64,000 bases of DNA, taken from positions 62,001-126,000 of the forward strand of contig JNEN01001257.1 of NCBI GenBank assembly GCA_000697355.1, given 5' to 3'. Position numbers and translations under genes: made by a program. Positions 35,419 through 47,055 of the stretch are shown piece by piece. The DNA is from Syncephalastrum monosporum B8922. Taxonomy: Eukaryota; Mucoromycota; Mucoromycetes; Mucorales; Syncephalastraceae. Under the pieces are notes generated by a model, which searched no databases, had not been told where the DNA came from, and was given only the letters and a program-made list of their open reading frames with translations. Position 1 is the first letter of the stretch, and the number at the start of each line of letters is the position of its first letter.

Positions 35419-38329
35419 ATGGCCCCCATCGCACCCCCGCCCGCTCTCGACTTCACCATCACGGCCGAGCAGGTCACTGCTCTGACCAAGGAAATCATCC
35501 AAGAGGAACTGGCTGTTAACGACGCCATCGCTGCCCTGAAGCCAGAGGAGCAGACCGTCGACAATGTCGTCGCCAAGATTGCGCACACCGAGAACACTCT
35601 CTATGGTGAATACCACGGCTCCTTTCTTTTCCTGATAAAAATAATAACACGCTTTTCTAGGCAAAATTCAACTCGTGTCGTCTCTGAGCCAGTTTTCGCC
35701 CGACGCTGACATCCGCGAGGCGTCCGTCAACGCCGAGAAGGAGTATGAGGAGTTTAGCATCGAGCAAAGCATGCGCCATGACTTGTATCTCGTCATCCAT
35801 GGCCTCATCTCCAAGGTGGATTTGAAGACCCTGCCCCACGACGACGCCCGTCTTTTGGAGAAGCTCGATCGCAGCTTCCGCCGCAACGGTCTCCACCTTC
35901 CCGAGGACAAGCGTAATGAGCTCAAGGCCCTGCGTAAGCGGCTTAGTGAAGTCTGCATTGAGTTCATGAAGAACTGGAGCCGCGAGAGCAGCAGTAAGCT
36001 CTTTCGATGACGTCGTCTATCTCATCACTCACACTGTACCCTATTTCCAATTTTTAGCCATCAAGTTCACCAAGGTAGGTTAGCGGATGCTGTGGTTCTT
36101 TGTGTTTTTGCCAACAGTGCATTATAGGAAGAGTTGAAGGGCATGGATGAGGATTTCCTTGGTAACGTATATAGAGTCAAGGTAGCTTACCTCTTACTAA
36201 CCGATTTCCTCTATAGGCGGCTTGAAGAAGGAGGAGGAGGACGGAGTTGAGAAATATGTCCTCACCATGAAATATCCCGGTAAGAGTCACAAGTACAGTG
36301 TTTTGATCTGGTTCATTTATTTCCTTTTTGTGCTTCATTATACCAGATGTCCGCCCAGGTGTGTGCTTGCGAATGGTCTACCGAATTATCACTCAACCTT
36401 TTTAAAACTAGTGATGAAGCTTTGCCAGGTCGAGAGTACCCGCAAGGCCCATATGACCGCGTTCGAGTCGCGTAACCGTGAAAATATTGAGTTGCTCGAG
36501 GAGGCATTGAAGCTGCGCCGCTCTTGTGCCAAGGTAAGCCACGACAATAGCATTGGAGCAATACAGTACATGAACACGACTATTTCAGATCCTGGGCTAC
36601 AAGACGCACGCTGATTTTGTCCTCGAAGTTAAGATGGCGAAGACGGTCGAGGCGGTCCAAAAGGTAAGGTGCATCCTACCTTTTTCCTATTTCAACTTAC
36701 GCGCGCATACCTTGATAGTTCCTCAACGACCTCGCTACACGCCTGCACGAGCCTGGTCTCAAGGACATTGAACGCCTGCGCCAGATCAAGGAGAAAGAGC
36801 GCGCCGAGCTCGGTGAGGCCTTTGACGGCCATCTGAATGCGTGGGATACTAGCTATTATGAGCGCATTCTCCTCGAGAGCGAGTACAGCGTCGACCAGGA
36901 GAAGATCAAGGTTTACTTCAGCCTGGATACGACTGTCCAGAGTAAGTCTCAATGGGTATTGCCTTTACGAGGTACTGAAAGCAGTCCTTAGAAATGCTCG
37001 AGATCTATGAAAAGGTCCTTGGTCTGCGCTTCATCAAGGTGCCTGCCGACAAGGCCATTGTCTGGCATCCGGACGTTCAGGTCTTTGAGTGTTGGGACGA
37101 GGTCGAAGATAAGAGCTTCATGGGCTACATGTACCTTGACCTCTTCCCTCGGGACAACAAGTACCCTCACGCTGCCTGCTTCGGTCTGCAACCATCCTAC
37201 CGCGCCGACAATGGTGACAAGGTCGCGCCCATTGCTGCCATGGTTGCCAACTTTACCAAGCCGTAAGCAAATCATGATTTTCTCCTTTTTTTTTTTTTTT
37301 TTTTTACATACGTATGCTCACATCTGTTTTTTACTTCTCTTCTGTATAGTACCGCTGACAAGCCCTCGCTCCTGAAACACGACGAAGTCGTCACCCTCTT
37401 CCACGAACTGGGTCACGTCATGCACAACCTCTGCAGTGTCACCAAGTATGCCCGTTTCCATGGAACGTCTGTTGAAGGCGACTTTGTCGAGGCCCCCTCG
37501 CAAATGCTCGAGAACTGGTGCTACGACCCCAAGTCGCTCAAGTTCCTCTCCGCCCACTACAAGACGGGCGAACCCATCTCAGACGAGATCATCCACAATA
37601 TTGTACGCTCGAAGAACGTCAACGCTGCCATGCTCAACCTGCGTCAGCTCTTCTTTGGCATCTTTGACATGACCATTCACACCTCGGAAGGTACAGACGA
37701 CGACACAAACTGTACGCGCGGGGATGTTCAGTTATTAATTGTATTGTCGCAGATGAGCATATTGACACTACCAAGGTCTACAACGAGCTCCGTGAGAAGA
37801 TCTCGCTCGTCAAGGCGCCCGAGGTAAAACTATAATTAATATGATGCAAGCCACATCTAATGCACACATTTTCAAACCACTAAAGGGTTCCTGCGGCCAA
37901 GCTGCATTTGGGTAAGTGAAGGAAAAAAGATCCTGTTTGTAACAAGGCTGATTCCTCTGTGTGTGTCTGTCTAGTCATTTGATGGGCGGCTATGATGCTG
38001 GTAAGCTGGAAAAAAAATGTCTCAGAGGCGCAAAGATTTATATATGATGGGATAGGCTACTATGGCTACATGTGGTCCAAGGTGTTTTCCAGCGATATGT
38101 TCTTCAGCAAATTTGAGGAGGACACGCTGTCACCCAAGGTGGGCTATGCGTACCGCAAACATATCCTCGAAAAGGGCAGCAGCGAGTAAGTGTCACAATG
38201 AAAGAAAAAATAGGCAGGGAACATTCATGACTCGATTTTAGGGACGGTATGGATCTGCTCAAGGCATTCTTGGGCCGCGAACCCTCCTCTGACGCATTCA
38301 TGCGCGAAGACATCGGTGTCGGAGCTTGA
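35419..38329 (+). CDS. PRD1: M3-family metallopeptidase (saccharolysin / thimet oligopeptidase)
   Basis: A gene with at least 13 introns, several exons being very short (17-35 bases near 36058, 36128, 37888 and 37975). The protein has about 675 residues, the size of Prd1. The zinc-binding motif F-H-E-L-G-H-V-M-H (HExxH) lies near residue 470, with the third ligand in the following E-A-P-S-Q-M-L-E-N-W. The substrate-binding G-H-L-M-G-G-Y-D-A-G-Y-Y-G-Y loop is formed by splicing. Other family segments: M-G-Y-M-Y-L-D-L-F-P-R and H-A-A-C-F-G-L. It cleaves short peptides in the cytosol and, in yeast, also in the mitochondrial intermembrane space. No presequence is evident. FBA1 starts 154 bases downstream on the same strand. 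Confidence 0.95.
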
Positions 38330-38483
38330 GAACAGAAATTGTGTATGTAATTCTTCGCTTGTTTGATGAAAGGATGACGGGGGATTAAAAGACCCTAGCA
38401 AACAAGATAAATAATGGGATTTTGGTGCATATCACATAAAGAGTTTTCTTTTTTCTCGATCTGTTTTTCATCGTTTAAGCACA

Positions 38484-39676
38484 ATGGGTATTCTTGATCT
38501 CGTTCCTCCTGGTGTGATTACTGGCGATGACGTCTTGCGCGTTATGCAGTATGCCGAGGACAATAACTTTGCTATTCCCTCTATCAATGTGACCTCGACG
38601 AGGTAATTCACGAAGAAGGCAGTACAACTGCATAGATGAATGCTCATATGGAATGTATAGCACTGTGAATGCGGTACTCGAGGCCGCTCGCGATATCAAA
38701 TCGCCCATCATGGTCCAATTTTCGCAGGGTGGTTCGCAATTCACGGCGGGTAAAGGTTTGGACAACAGCAACCAACAAGCCTCTGTTCTGGGTGCAGTGA
38801 GCGGTGCCCACGTAAGTTTTTGCGTAAAGCAGCTCTATCCAGTTCAGTTGTAATAATACAAAACCCAAGTATGTGCGCTCGGTGGCCAAGGCGTACGGCG
38901 TCCCCGTCATTCTACACACGGACCACTGTGCCAAGGAGCTGCTTCCATGGATGGATGGTATGCTCAAGGCCGACGAAGAGTACTTCAAGGCCCACGGCGA
39001 GCCGCTCTTCTCGTCGCACATGCTGGACTTGTCCAAGGAATCCAAGGAAGAAAATATTCGCATCTGCGTGGAGTATCTGAAGCGCATGGCACCCATGAAG
39101 CAGTGGCTCGAGATGGAGATCGGTATCACAGGTGGTGAGGAGGACGGCGTGAACAACGAGGACGTGGACAACAACTCGCTGTTTTCGCAACCCGAGGACA
39201 TTCTCGACATCGTCCAGGCCTTCTCGCCCGTCTCAAAGTACTTTTCGATCGCTGCCGCATTCGGCAACGTTCATGGCTCGTACGCGCCTGGCAATGTCAA
39301 ACTCCACCCCGAGCTCCTTGCCAAGCATCAGGTCTATGTCAAGGAGAAGCTTAACTCGCAAAAGAAGCACCCTGTGTTCTTTGTCTTCCACGGCGGCTCG
39401 GGCTCTACCAAGGAAGAGATCCATGAAGCCGTGCGCAACGGCGTGGTCAAGATGAACGTCGACACCGACACGCAGTGGGCCTACTGGGAAGGTGTCAAGA
39501 ACTTTTATGATAAGAACCGCGACTACCTCCAGGGCCAGGTGGGCAACCCCAAGGGCGCGGACGCGCCCAATAAGAAGTTCTATGATCCTCGTGTCTGGAT
39601 CCGCGAGGCAGAGAAAACCATGATCAAGCGTGTACAGGAGGCTTGTACTGACCTTGGTAATGTCAATAGACTCTAA
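38484..39676 (+). CDS. FBA1: Class II fructose-bisphosphate aldolase
   Basis: Three exons with introns at about 38604-38659 and 38812-38869. The protein has about 358 residues, normal for the fungal class II enzyme. Visible signatures: F-A-I-P-S-I-N-V-T-S near the N-terminus, the zinc site L-H-T-D-H-C-A-K with the catalytic Asp, a second metal site E-M-E-I-G-I-T-G-G-E-E-D, G-N-V-H-G-S-Y-A-P-G-N and F-H-G-G-S-G-S-T with V-K-M-N-V-D-T-D-T-Q. It splits fructose 1,6-bisphosphate into dihydroxyacetone phosphate and glyceraldehyde 3-phosphate in cytosolic glycolysis and runs in reverse in gluconeogenesis. The 3' flank has an AATAAA at about 39733 and CA repeats. The pyrimidine-rich leader and strong codon bias suggest high expression. 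Confidence 0.97.
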
Positions 39677-41127
39677 AATTTTTTTATTTACATTTGTACA
39701 TACACACACACACGCACAAACACACACCCGAAAATAAAACCACGAGTGACTCGAAGCTTTCCTCTTCTTTCATTTTTTTCCTTTTTAATGAAGCGCGCGT
39801 TGTCTCCGCGTCGTCGGGCTCCGCATGAATAACTCTAATCGTGTGCCAACAATCTGGACCAGCCCCTCGGCCGTCAGCTGACCCTGCACTGCACTCTATA
39901 TGTCCCTATTTGAGCATTTTCTTTTCGCATATATATGCTGTATACTGTACATTTACCTTCGACCGCATCATGGGGGACCAACAAAATTATGGCGCTACCC
40001 GTGGAGGCCGATAATATCACTTTCTACCAAGATTCTTGAACTAATGAGCGGGTCGGATCAAAATACATTTTTTTCAAGATCAGTCAGATGAAGAAGAGCA
40101 TGGATGAAACTCTGTCATCCTATACGCAGAAGACATCTTTCATGATAGATATAGCCGGTGATAAGATTCTTTAGATAGCAACAAAAATTGTGTGTTCACG
40201 TCTAAACTGCGTTGTCTCTCGCACTCTCTGCTTCATTTTTTTCATGGTCTTTATCATGGTCTGCTTAGCATGATTATGTCTCCTTTTTATCGTTGTCCCA
40301 ATTACATAACAACGCTGACTTTTTATTTTTATGTGATTCTTTGTTCCAGAAAAAAAAAAAGATTTTCCATGTGGACAGAATGCCCGTGGTATAGGGTTTC
40401 CAAAAAAAATTCCAGACCAATGACAAGTTCGCGCATTAGGCAGAAAGGGTCTGTTTATCTTTTGAAAACAACAAAAGGTGAAAAAGAACTGGGAGATCTC
40501 GATGGCGAGGTGACACAGACAGCAAACATCTACCATAATCATGTGCACTTATTACTCACATCTGGTGTGTGTGTCGGCTGACTCGAGATGAATCTGGCGG
40601 TGTGTTTATTTCCTTTTATAGAACGCGAGCCACGGCCCGCCCGGTCGTCGCACGCGGCCGTGCGATACCGCCATTGGTTTGGAAGCGTGAGAAAATTTTG
40701 CAACTAAACCTTCGGCGATCGAATGGTTCCCATGGAAATGACCCTGCTGAAGAAGACCCTGAGGGCGAACGGTAGTAAAAGGGCAGCATTGAGTGCAGTG
40801 CAACGAGAGTCTACTTCCATGCATGATTCTTGGTAGGTTCTGGACCTTGTTTTCGAGGCAGCGAGGCAGAAGCTGTCATTAGAAAAGTGATAAACGCAAT
40901 TACACGTTTGCATGAGGCTTGTGACCGGGAACGGACGCTTGGTGTGTGTGTGTGCGTGGCGGTCCGACATGAACTCCACCCGACGTTACGGCAGGGTCTG
41001 TGCTTTCCTCCTCGTATAACTCCATTCTTCATTTTTTATTTCTTCCTCCGTCTTCCTTCCTTCCCTTTCTTCCCTCTTTCTCTGCCTCTTCACTTGAATC
41101 TCTCTCTTTTATCTTGTATCTAAACGC
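39677..41127. other. Intergenic between FBA1 and bHLH gene
   Basis: About 1.45 kb. It holds the FBA1 3' end (CA repeat, AATAAA), nothing recognisable from 39850 to 40580, a GC-rich patch at 40620-40680, and a CT-rich promoter tract at 41010-41120. Confidence 0.5.
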
Positions 41128-42593
41128 ATGATTTGGATCGCTCCTCCCAAGGACAACTCCACTGCCATGAGTGTGGACGAACCTGAAGCGCCATCGCGCC
41201 ATCCCGTTCGAGATGAGGAGGAGGAGGTTGAGTTTGAAGACGACTCGAGTGACACCGAGGACGACGATGCAGTACCTCAAGTGCAACCTAAAGGCATGTC
41301 CACCTTCTCGTCCTCTTCGCCTTCGTCGTCGTCGTCGTCGCCCAACACGTCCTCGGCAACCCCGTCATCCGCCGCGCCTGGGCCACCGCAAGCTCTCTTC
41401 CTCAACTTCACATCCGACCTCCTCCCGCAGAACAAAAAGAAGGCCAAACCCAAGCGCAAAGCGGCCTACAAGGTCAACGGAGTCAATATCCTCAACAGGT
41501 ATATCTTCGTCGAGAAACGTGTTAGAGATGAATGCTGACGCTGAATGCAATTGCTGATGACTATCCAGAAATAACCTCGACTCCAAGACGGCGATTGAAC
41601 GCATTCAACGACGACGGGAAAACCATAACCATGTCGAACGTCGCCGTCGCGACGTGATCAACAACACCATCCTCGAGATTGCCAAAGTGGTACCGAACGC
41701 GGCGCAGCCAGGCCAAAAACCCAATAAGGGCAACGTCCTCAAACTCGCGCTTGATTATATCCAGGTACGCTACTTCCTTTTTTTTTTTTTTTCCACATAC
41801 AGGACAAATGAAATCTTATCTCTGTGGAATGTGATAGGCTCTGCAGCAGGAAAATGATAAGCTGAAACATCTATTGGAGGAATCCCCTTACCACCTCCAG
41901 CACCACCCACACACTCATCCACACCCGCACACACATCCACATCCACATCCTCATGCTCCTCCCTCGTCAAGAGAGCAGGGTGCTAGGACCACCCCCCAGA
42001 CGAATGCCTCCAGTGCGAGTAGTGGAATAACTCCGTCTCCGTCCGCACCGACATCTCCGGCTGTTCGGCTTTTCGAGCACAGAAGCGCATCAGTACCTTC
42101 CTCGCCCAAGGATGGTTTGCCCGCACCTGGAGGCATCATTGCACCTCTCTCCCTCCCACCCGCCTCCGCCTTCCAACAGTTTTTACCGAGTCCTCATCAT
42201 GCACACCATCCGCACCGTCATCCCGCTTCCCCTGCTGGTGTCACCACCCCGCCTGCTGTCTCGCAACAGACACAATCCACTTATAAACCACTTCGTCCTA
42301 TTATGCCCGCGCCACAGCAGCAACCACAACCCCATCATCAGCAACCGCAACAGCCACCACAAACACAAACACAACCGGCACACCATTTCCCTCCTCACCC
42401 TGCGCATCACCCATACCATCCTACTACCACACCTACTCTGCATCATCCTCATCCCCATCCATCACCTTCGCTTCTGCCCTCGCCCGCATCTACCCACACG
42501 TCTCCTAACCATCCAGCATCCCATTCGCCCTGGCTGCCCCCTCAGCGTATGACCAAATACGAAAAGGTGTACGGCAACCCCTGCCGTTATTGA
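41128..42593 (+). CDS. bHLH transcription factor (E-box type)
   Basis: Three exons (introns near 41500-41569 and 41765-41838). The N-terminus is acidic and Ser-rich. The basic region N-H-N-H-V-E-R-R-R-R-D-V-I-N has the His, Glu and Arg that read CACGTG/CANNTG E-boxes. Helix 1 (T-I-L-E-I-A-K-V-V-P), the loop P-G-Q-K-P-N-K-G, and helix 2 (V-L-K-L-A-L-D-Y-I-Q) follow; helix 2 runs into L-Q-Q-E-N-D-K-L-K-H-L-L, a short leucine-zipper-like extension created by splicing. The rest, about 230 residues, is His/Pro/Gln-rich, with a strict H-x alternation (H-T-H-P-H-P-H) encoded by CAY-CCN repeats. The domain is nearest to USF/MITF/CBF1-type factors. Targets are unknown. It converges on the glycosyltransferase, 144 bases away. 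Confidence 0.88.
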
Positions 42594-42737
42594 CTTTTTG
42601 ACGCCGCTCATGGCTTTTGTCCTTCTTTTTGCATACTAATAATAACCCCAATAAAGCAAGCACGCATTTTTGAAATGTTTCTATTATTTATATAAGCGGT
42701 ATGTGTACAACAGATGAAGAAAGGAAAAGCAAATCTT

Positions 42738-44218
42738 TTATACAGAAGGAAGGTTCATGGCCGAGCGGAAACCTCGGATTTTTTTACACTCTTCCCGGAG
42801 GTTGTGGGCGCGCGGCGAGTCCCACGCGTCAGTGGCGATGAAGTTGCGCGCATAACGGAGGCACAGCTCCTCTCTAAAGTTGCTGTAGAGCTTGCGATTG
42901 TACTGGCGTTCCTTCCTTCGCGTTTCCTCGGGGTATTGGTGGGTTTGATGGATGAGGAAGTCGTTGGGGAGGACCCAGTAGTCGATGCCGGACAGGTAAA
43001 TCTCGTACAGACAGGCGGCCTTGTTGGCGCCGTAGCCAATGAAGCGCTCGTCGCACCAGGGCGTGCCTTCGCGCTTGTAGATGATGTAGGGCTCGTACGA
43101 GAAATTGTAGTCCTCGACTGGGTACAGCGTGTCGCTCTCGTACCACCGGGTGTAATTGGTCGATCCGTGGCCTTTGAGCCAGGATTTGTGGAACATGTCG
43201 AGACGGCCCGATTCAACCTCCTCCAGCAGGCCGTCCTTGTGTGTCGGGAACGTGTGCCAATCCTGGCCGTCCGGGCCATGCACGTATTCAAAGGCAGGTA
43301 CCACAAGTGCTGCAGTGCCCGACGCCAGCATCGCCATCGCTTCCGGGCTGCGACGGATCGTATCCCGAAAGTTGGTGCACAGGTGGAAATCGACGTCGAG
43401 CATCATGATGTAGTCAGTGCGGGCAAAGAACTTGGCTACGTTCCGCCACATGTTGAACTGGCGGTCAAAGGGATCCAGGATCAGGTGAATGTCCACATAA
43501 TCCTGCATGTCTGGGTTGCTTGCATACACCTCATGCAGCTCGTTCAGCACCTCTTCCTGCGTCTCGTCGTCATTCACATGAATCGCAGCCGAAATCGGTC
43601 CTACCCAGACGGCATGTTAATACAACCATCCTGTTCTGAACAAGAACACAAGGAGGTAAGTAGTTACCTCGGTAATGGCTGGCCAGACGGCTGAGAACCG
43701 GGAAGCGATTCCGTGTGACCAATGTGGAGAGCGTAATGTCATCAGTCTCGAATAGAGCCTGGCCGCGGCGGTAATAAGGCGTCAGATTGGACGGGCCTAA
43801 TGAGTCCGCAAACACCTTGGACAGGACATATCCTTCACGCATTGGCTGAGCAGGACCTGACAACGGATGGTTTCAGTTTGGGTTCACTTCGTTTCCTTTT
43901 TTTTTTTTCGTTTTCGCCTTTGTGATACGCACCTTCTTCACTCGTCCAGACAACGGTATGGCCCGCAGCTTTCTTTTCGACTGGCGGTTGTGCAGGCACT
44001 GAGGCGTCGACAGGGTCAGTTTCAGCTAGAGGCTGCTGCGGTCGCGGAATGACAAACTCGTCATCGGCACGAGGGTAAATGGGTGCTGGGTCCTGGTTGA
44101 TGCTGGTCGAGTGGGACGAGTAAAAGTGGCGTGCGGTGAAAGCAAGCGATAAAACGGTGTATACTACGAGCAGATATTTCACGGCTCGAGCAAGCACTTG
44201 CGACAGTTCTAATCGCAT
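42738..44218 (-). CDS. Golgi-type glycosyltransferase, GT49 / LARGE-like family
   Basis: Three exons (introns near 43600-43666 and 43859-43931). The start M-R-L-E-L-S-Q-V-L leads into one N-terminal membrane helix (Y-L-L-V-V-Y-T-V-L-S-L-A-F), giving a type II Golgi protein. The stem is Pro-rich. The catalytic part has Y-I-M-M-L-D-V-D-F-H-L-C, a D-x-D nucleotide-sugar site, A-A-L-V-V-P-A-F-E, E-P-Y-I-I-Y-K-R-E-G-T-P-W-C-D-E-R-F-I-G-Y-G (the GT49 signature with G-Y-G-x-N-K) and N-D-F-L-I-H-Q-T-H. GT49 includes the beta-glucuronyltransferase domain of LARGE and B4GAT1. In fungi the acceptor is unknown; a cell-wall or glycoprotein glucuronosyl role is possible. A 326-codon plus-strand open frame over the same DNA is a shadow. 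Confidence 0.87.
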
Positions 44219-47055
44219 AAGGGCAAAACAAATAGATACGACACACACAAACGATGCCCTCGGACAGAAAAAGGAAGAAAAGCAGGAAAAAAATAGAAGA
44301 GCTATAGAAGTGTAGAAGTAAAGAAAGAAAAGAAAAGAAAGAATATGATGCGAGCACAATAATATTATCTCATCCCATCCATTCATTCATTCATTCAAAA
44401 AAAAAAAAAAGGTTACAACGTCCGTCTCCCCCCGGCTGACTTTCTCGATATGTGAGTTCGTGCTGCTTTTTTTGGCCACACGGCCAAAAAAAAATCCCAA
44501 CACAAACCGAAAAAAGAAGTGTTATGCCAAGTTTCGATCGTATGTGATCATGTTACCTACGACGCTTTTTTTGGATTTTTTTCTTTTTCATACGTATGCA
44601 TGGCGTCTATACAAACTGTTATATTTTTTTCTTTATGCTGACTTCGGGTGAGATGTAACCCATGCAAGGGCAAGTGTGCATCGGCTTCTTTTTTCCCCTG
44701 GGGTTGCACGAAAGCAACCACGAAAAAAAAAATAATATTATTGATTGAATCCCGCCACGCTACGACGATCCCACACCAATATATTCCCGCAATGGGGAGG
44801 CCGCGACCTCTATTCGAAAAAGGTATAGCCTCTGCGAATGATTTGCATGTCATCGCATCATCATGAGCTTTGCCAAATTCGGCTGCTGATATTACATGTT
44901 TCTATGGTATTCAACCAGCAAAGAAAAAAGAAAAAATGGTAGTTGCTTGGCAACTCGGCATGAGACAAAGGAGATAGCCCCTATGTAATATGTTTGAATC
45001 TATAGTTTATATATCTACATACCTGATAGAAGGCCGGCCGAACCTTATCTCAAAGGCAACTTACAAGATGAGCAAGGGGATTATCTAAGCAATCCCATGG
45101 GTTACAATATCTTTTTTTTTTTTTTACCCGTTGTATCTAAAGGATGTTTCGGAACCGTAAAGAACGGAGCGGGCATACATGTCGCGTGTAGAAGGCGCGC
45201 TGCGCTGGTTTTTAAAATGTCCACGTTGCCCGCTGCTTGCTGCTGCTGTGCTGCTGTGCTGCTTGCTGCTTTCTTTTGTTTGCAAGTTTTACCTCCGCAT
45301 TGGTCCATTGGCGAGACAAAGTTATTGAACCTAGGCGATAGATTCCCCCTAATGCCCAATGTCGCCCAATCAATGATCGCCCTGGCGCGTGATGGTTTTG
45401 GGAACTTTTTTTTTTTCGTGTATCGGGCTACAGTCTCTCCCCCTGCCTTCTTTGCCTTGGTTCCACTGTAGGTGTATATGTATGTGTCCGTTGATCCGAT
45501 GTACCATCTTTCTCCGTACGTAGCACGCCAGAAAAGGGATTTCCTCTCTTTACTGCTTACATCAAAAGTCCGCCCATGAGAATCCGGGCCCCATGAGTAT
45601 CCACAGACGGCAGAAACCCCTGCCCTGAACACGTATCAATGCACAAGCGGTGTGTTTGTCCGGGGCGGTTGCGCGAACGGGGCTCTTTGTATATGCACGA
45701 TCTGTTCTGGCATTTTCTGCCCGATATATTTTGATTTTTCAACGCCTCGGATAAGAGCGCCGTGCCGTGCAGGCCGTAGAAGGAGTATCGTCGTTATCTT
45801 TACCATGAAGCTATTTTTTTTTCTCTAATCTTTCTCCTCGCGAACAGGCCAAACAAATGACGTGAGCAAACATCACCCGGAGTGTAGAACTTTAACTGTT
45901 ATCAAAATATACGATCCTTGAATAGCTGCATGGCTTGTTTTGGGTAAACCCAAAAGATCATCCATCCTCCATGGTTTCGCGATAGGCCTGATGCCCGTCA
46001 TTTTTGTTTACGGAAAACAAGCTTACGGCCTTTTTCCACTTAGTTTAACATGCTCAAACTCTATGCTACCCTCTATTTCGAAACATTGCATATGTTGCGT
46101 TATCTTTGGAAGCAAGTTGGAGAAGTGAACAGATATGTCAGCTCGGACGAATAGACGGACTAAACTCGGAATGGTACAATTTACTTCAAAGGGAACGTCT
46201 CACTGGAACCGCTATGTGGACAGATGATACATACTCTACGCGCGGGTATTTTTCCAAAGAGAGTGGTGATCACCTTTTTTGCGATGGTAGAAATTTACTG
46301 ACTTTTTTTTCCGGCACACAGGCATTAGGCTATCATTGGCGTGTGAAACATAGCGTCGATCCTTTTCAAATGTCTATCGACATGACACACCCGTATTGTG
46401 TGTTACTAAAACATATTTATGAACGTAGCATCAATGCGATCCGTGCCGTACAACATATAGAAAAAGCCACCCTACTTACTTTGCATGTCTTTCACCATTA
46501 AATCCAAATTGCGTGAAACACAGTTGTGTGGCCCATACGTGTACATGGTTAGCGTATCGTCTTATCTTCCCGCCATCGAAATTCAATGCAAAATTCTACA
46601 CTTGCATGAACGTGTCCTCGCTACGGGAGTTGCACGCTAATGTATCATTAGACGGGGGACTGCATCCATATCAGTGGGTGCAGCATGAGCTAAGATCACA
46701 TGCAGAAGGCCCGTATTGCTCCATGGTATACCCTTTCTGCTTTGCGTTCAATAAAAGAATTAGATACTAAGGTTCACCGGATGATGTGTACAGATCATTT
46801 TCTGTCTGTCACACATGCTCTTCTTCTGGTAAGAGGTTGTGCGTCATCCGTACGTGCCCAGGCACAGTTGAAGAGGACTACACTGCTCCATTTGGGCCCC
46901 TTAGAGAGGTGAAATGATTGATAGATTATGCTTTAGTGAAGCCATGAAGAGCATTGTGAAGTGGAATGCAAACAGAAATTTAATTGGGCAGCGACAAAGC
47001 ATGAGAATGGATGGCTTCCCCAGAAACGAGTTTCTGAACTTCACTTTTTGTGTGT
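44219..47055. other. Long intergenic region
   Basis: 2.8 kb. The left part is the glycosyltransferase promoter with (ATTC)4 at 44381. From 45100 to 47050 only short frames occur; the longest (46106-46501, plus, 131 codons) has ordinary amino acid composition but no family feature, no neighbouring frame and no clear splice sites. The right end is the F-box gene promoter. Confidence 0.45.

Noticed and set aside
42714..43694. 326-codon plus-strand open frame
   Set aside because: It lies wholly over the GT49 gene in antisense. The minus strand carries the conserved catalytic motifs, and the plus frame has no family feature.
46106..46501. 131-codon plus-strand open frame in the 44-47 kb gap
   Set aside because: Ordinary composition but no family, no splice context and no second exon. 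Could be real, but not supported by sequence alone.
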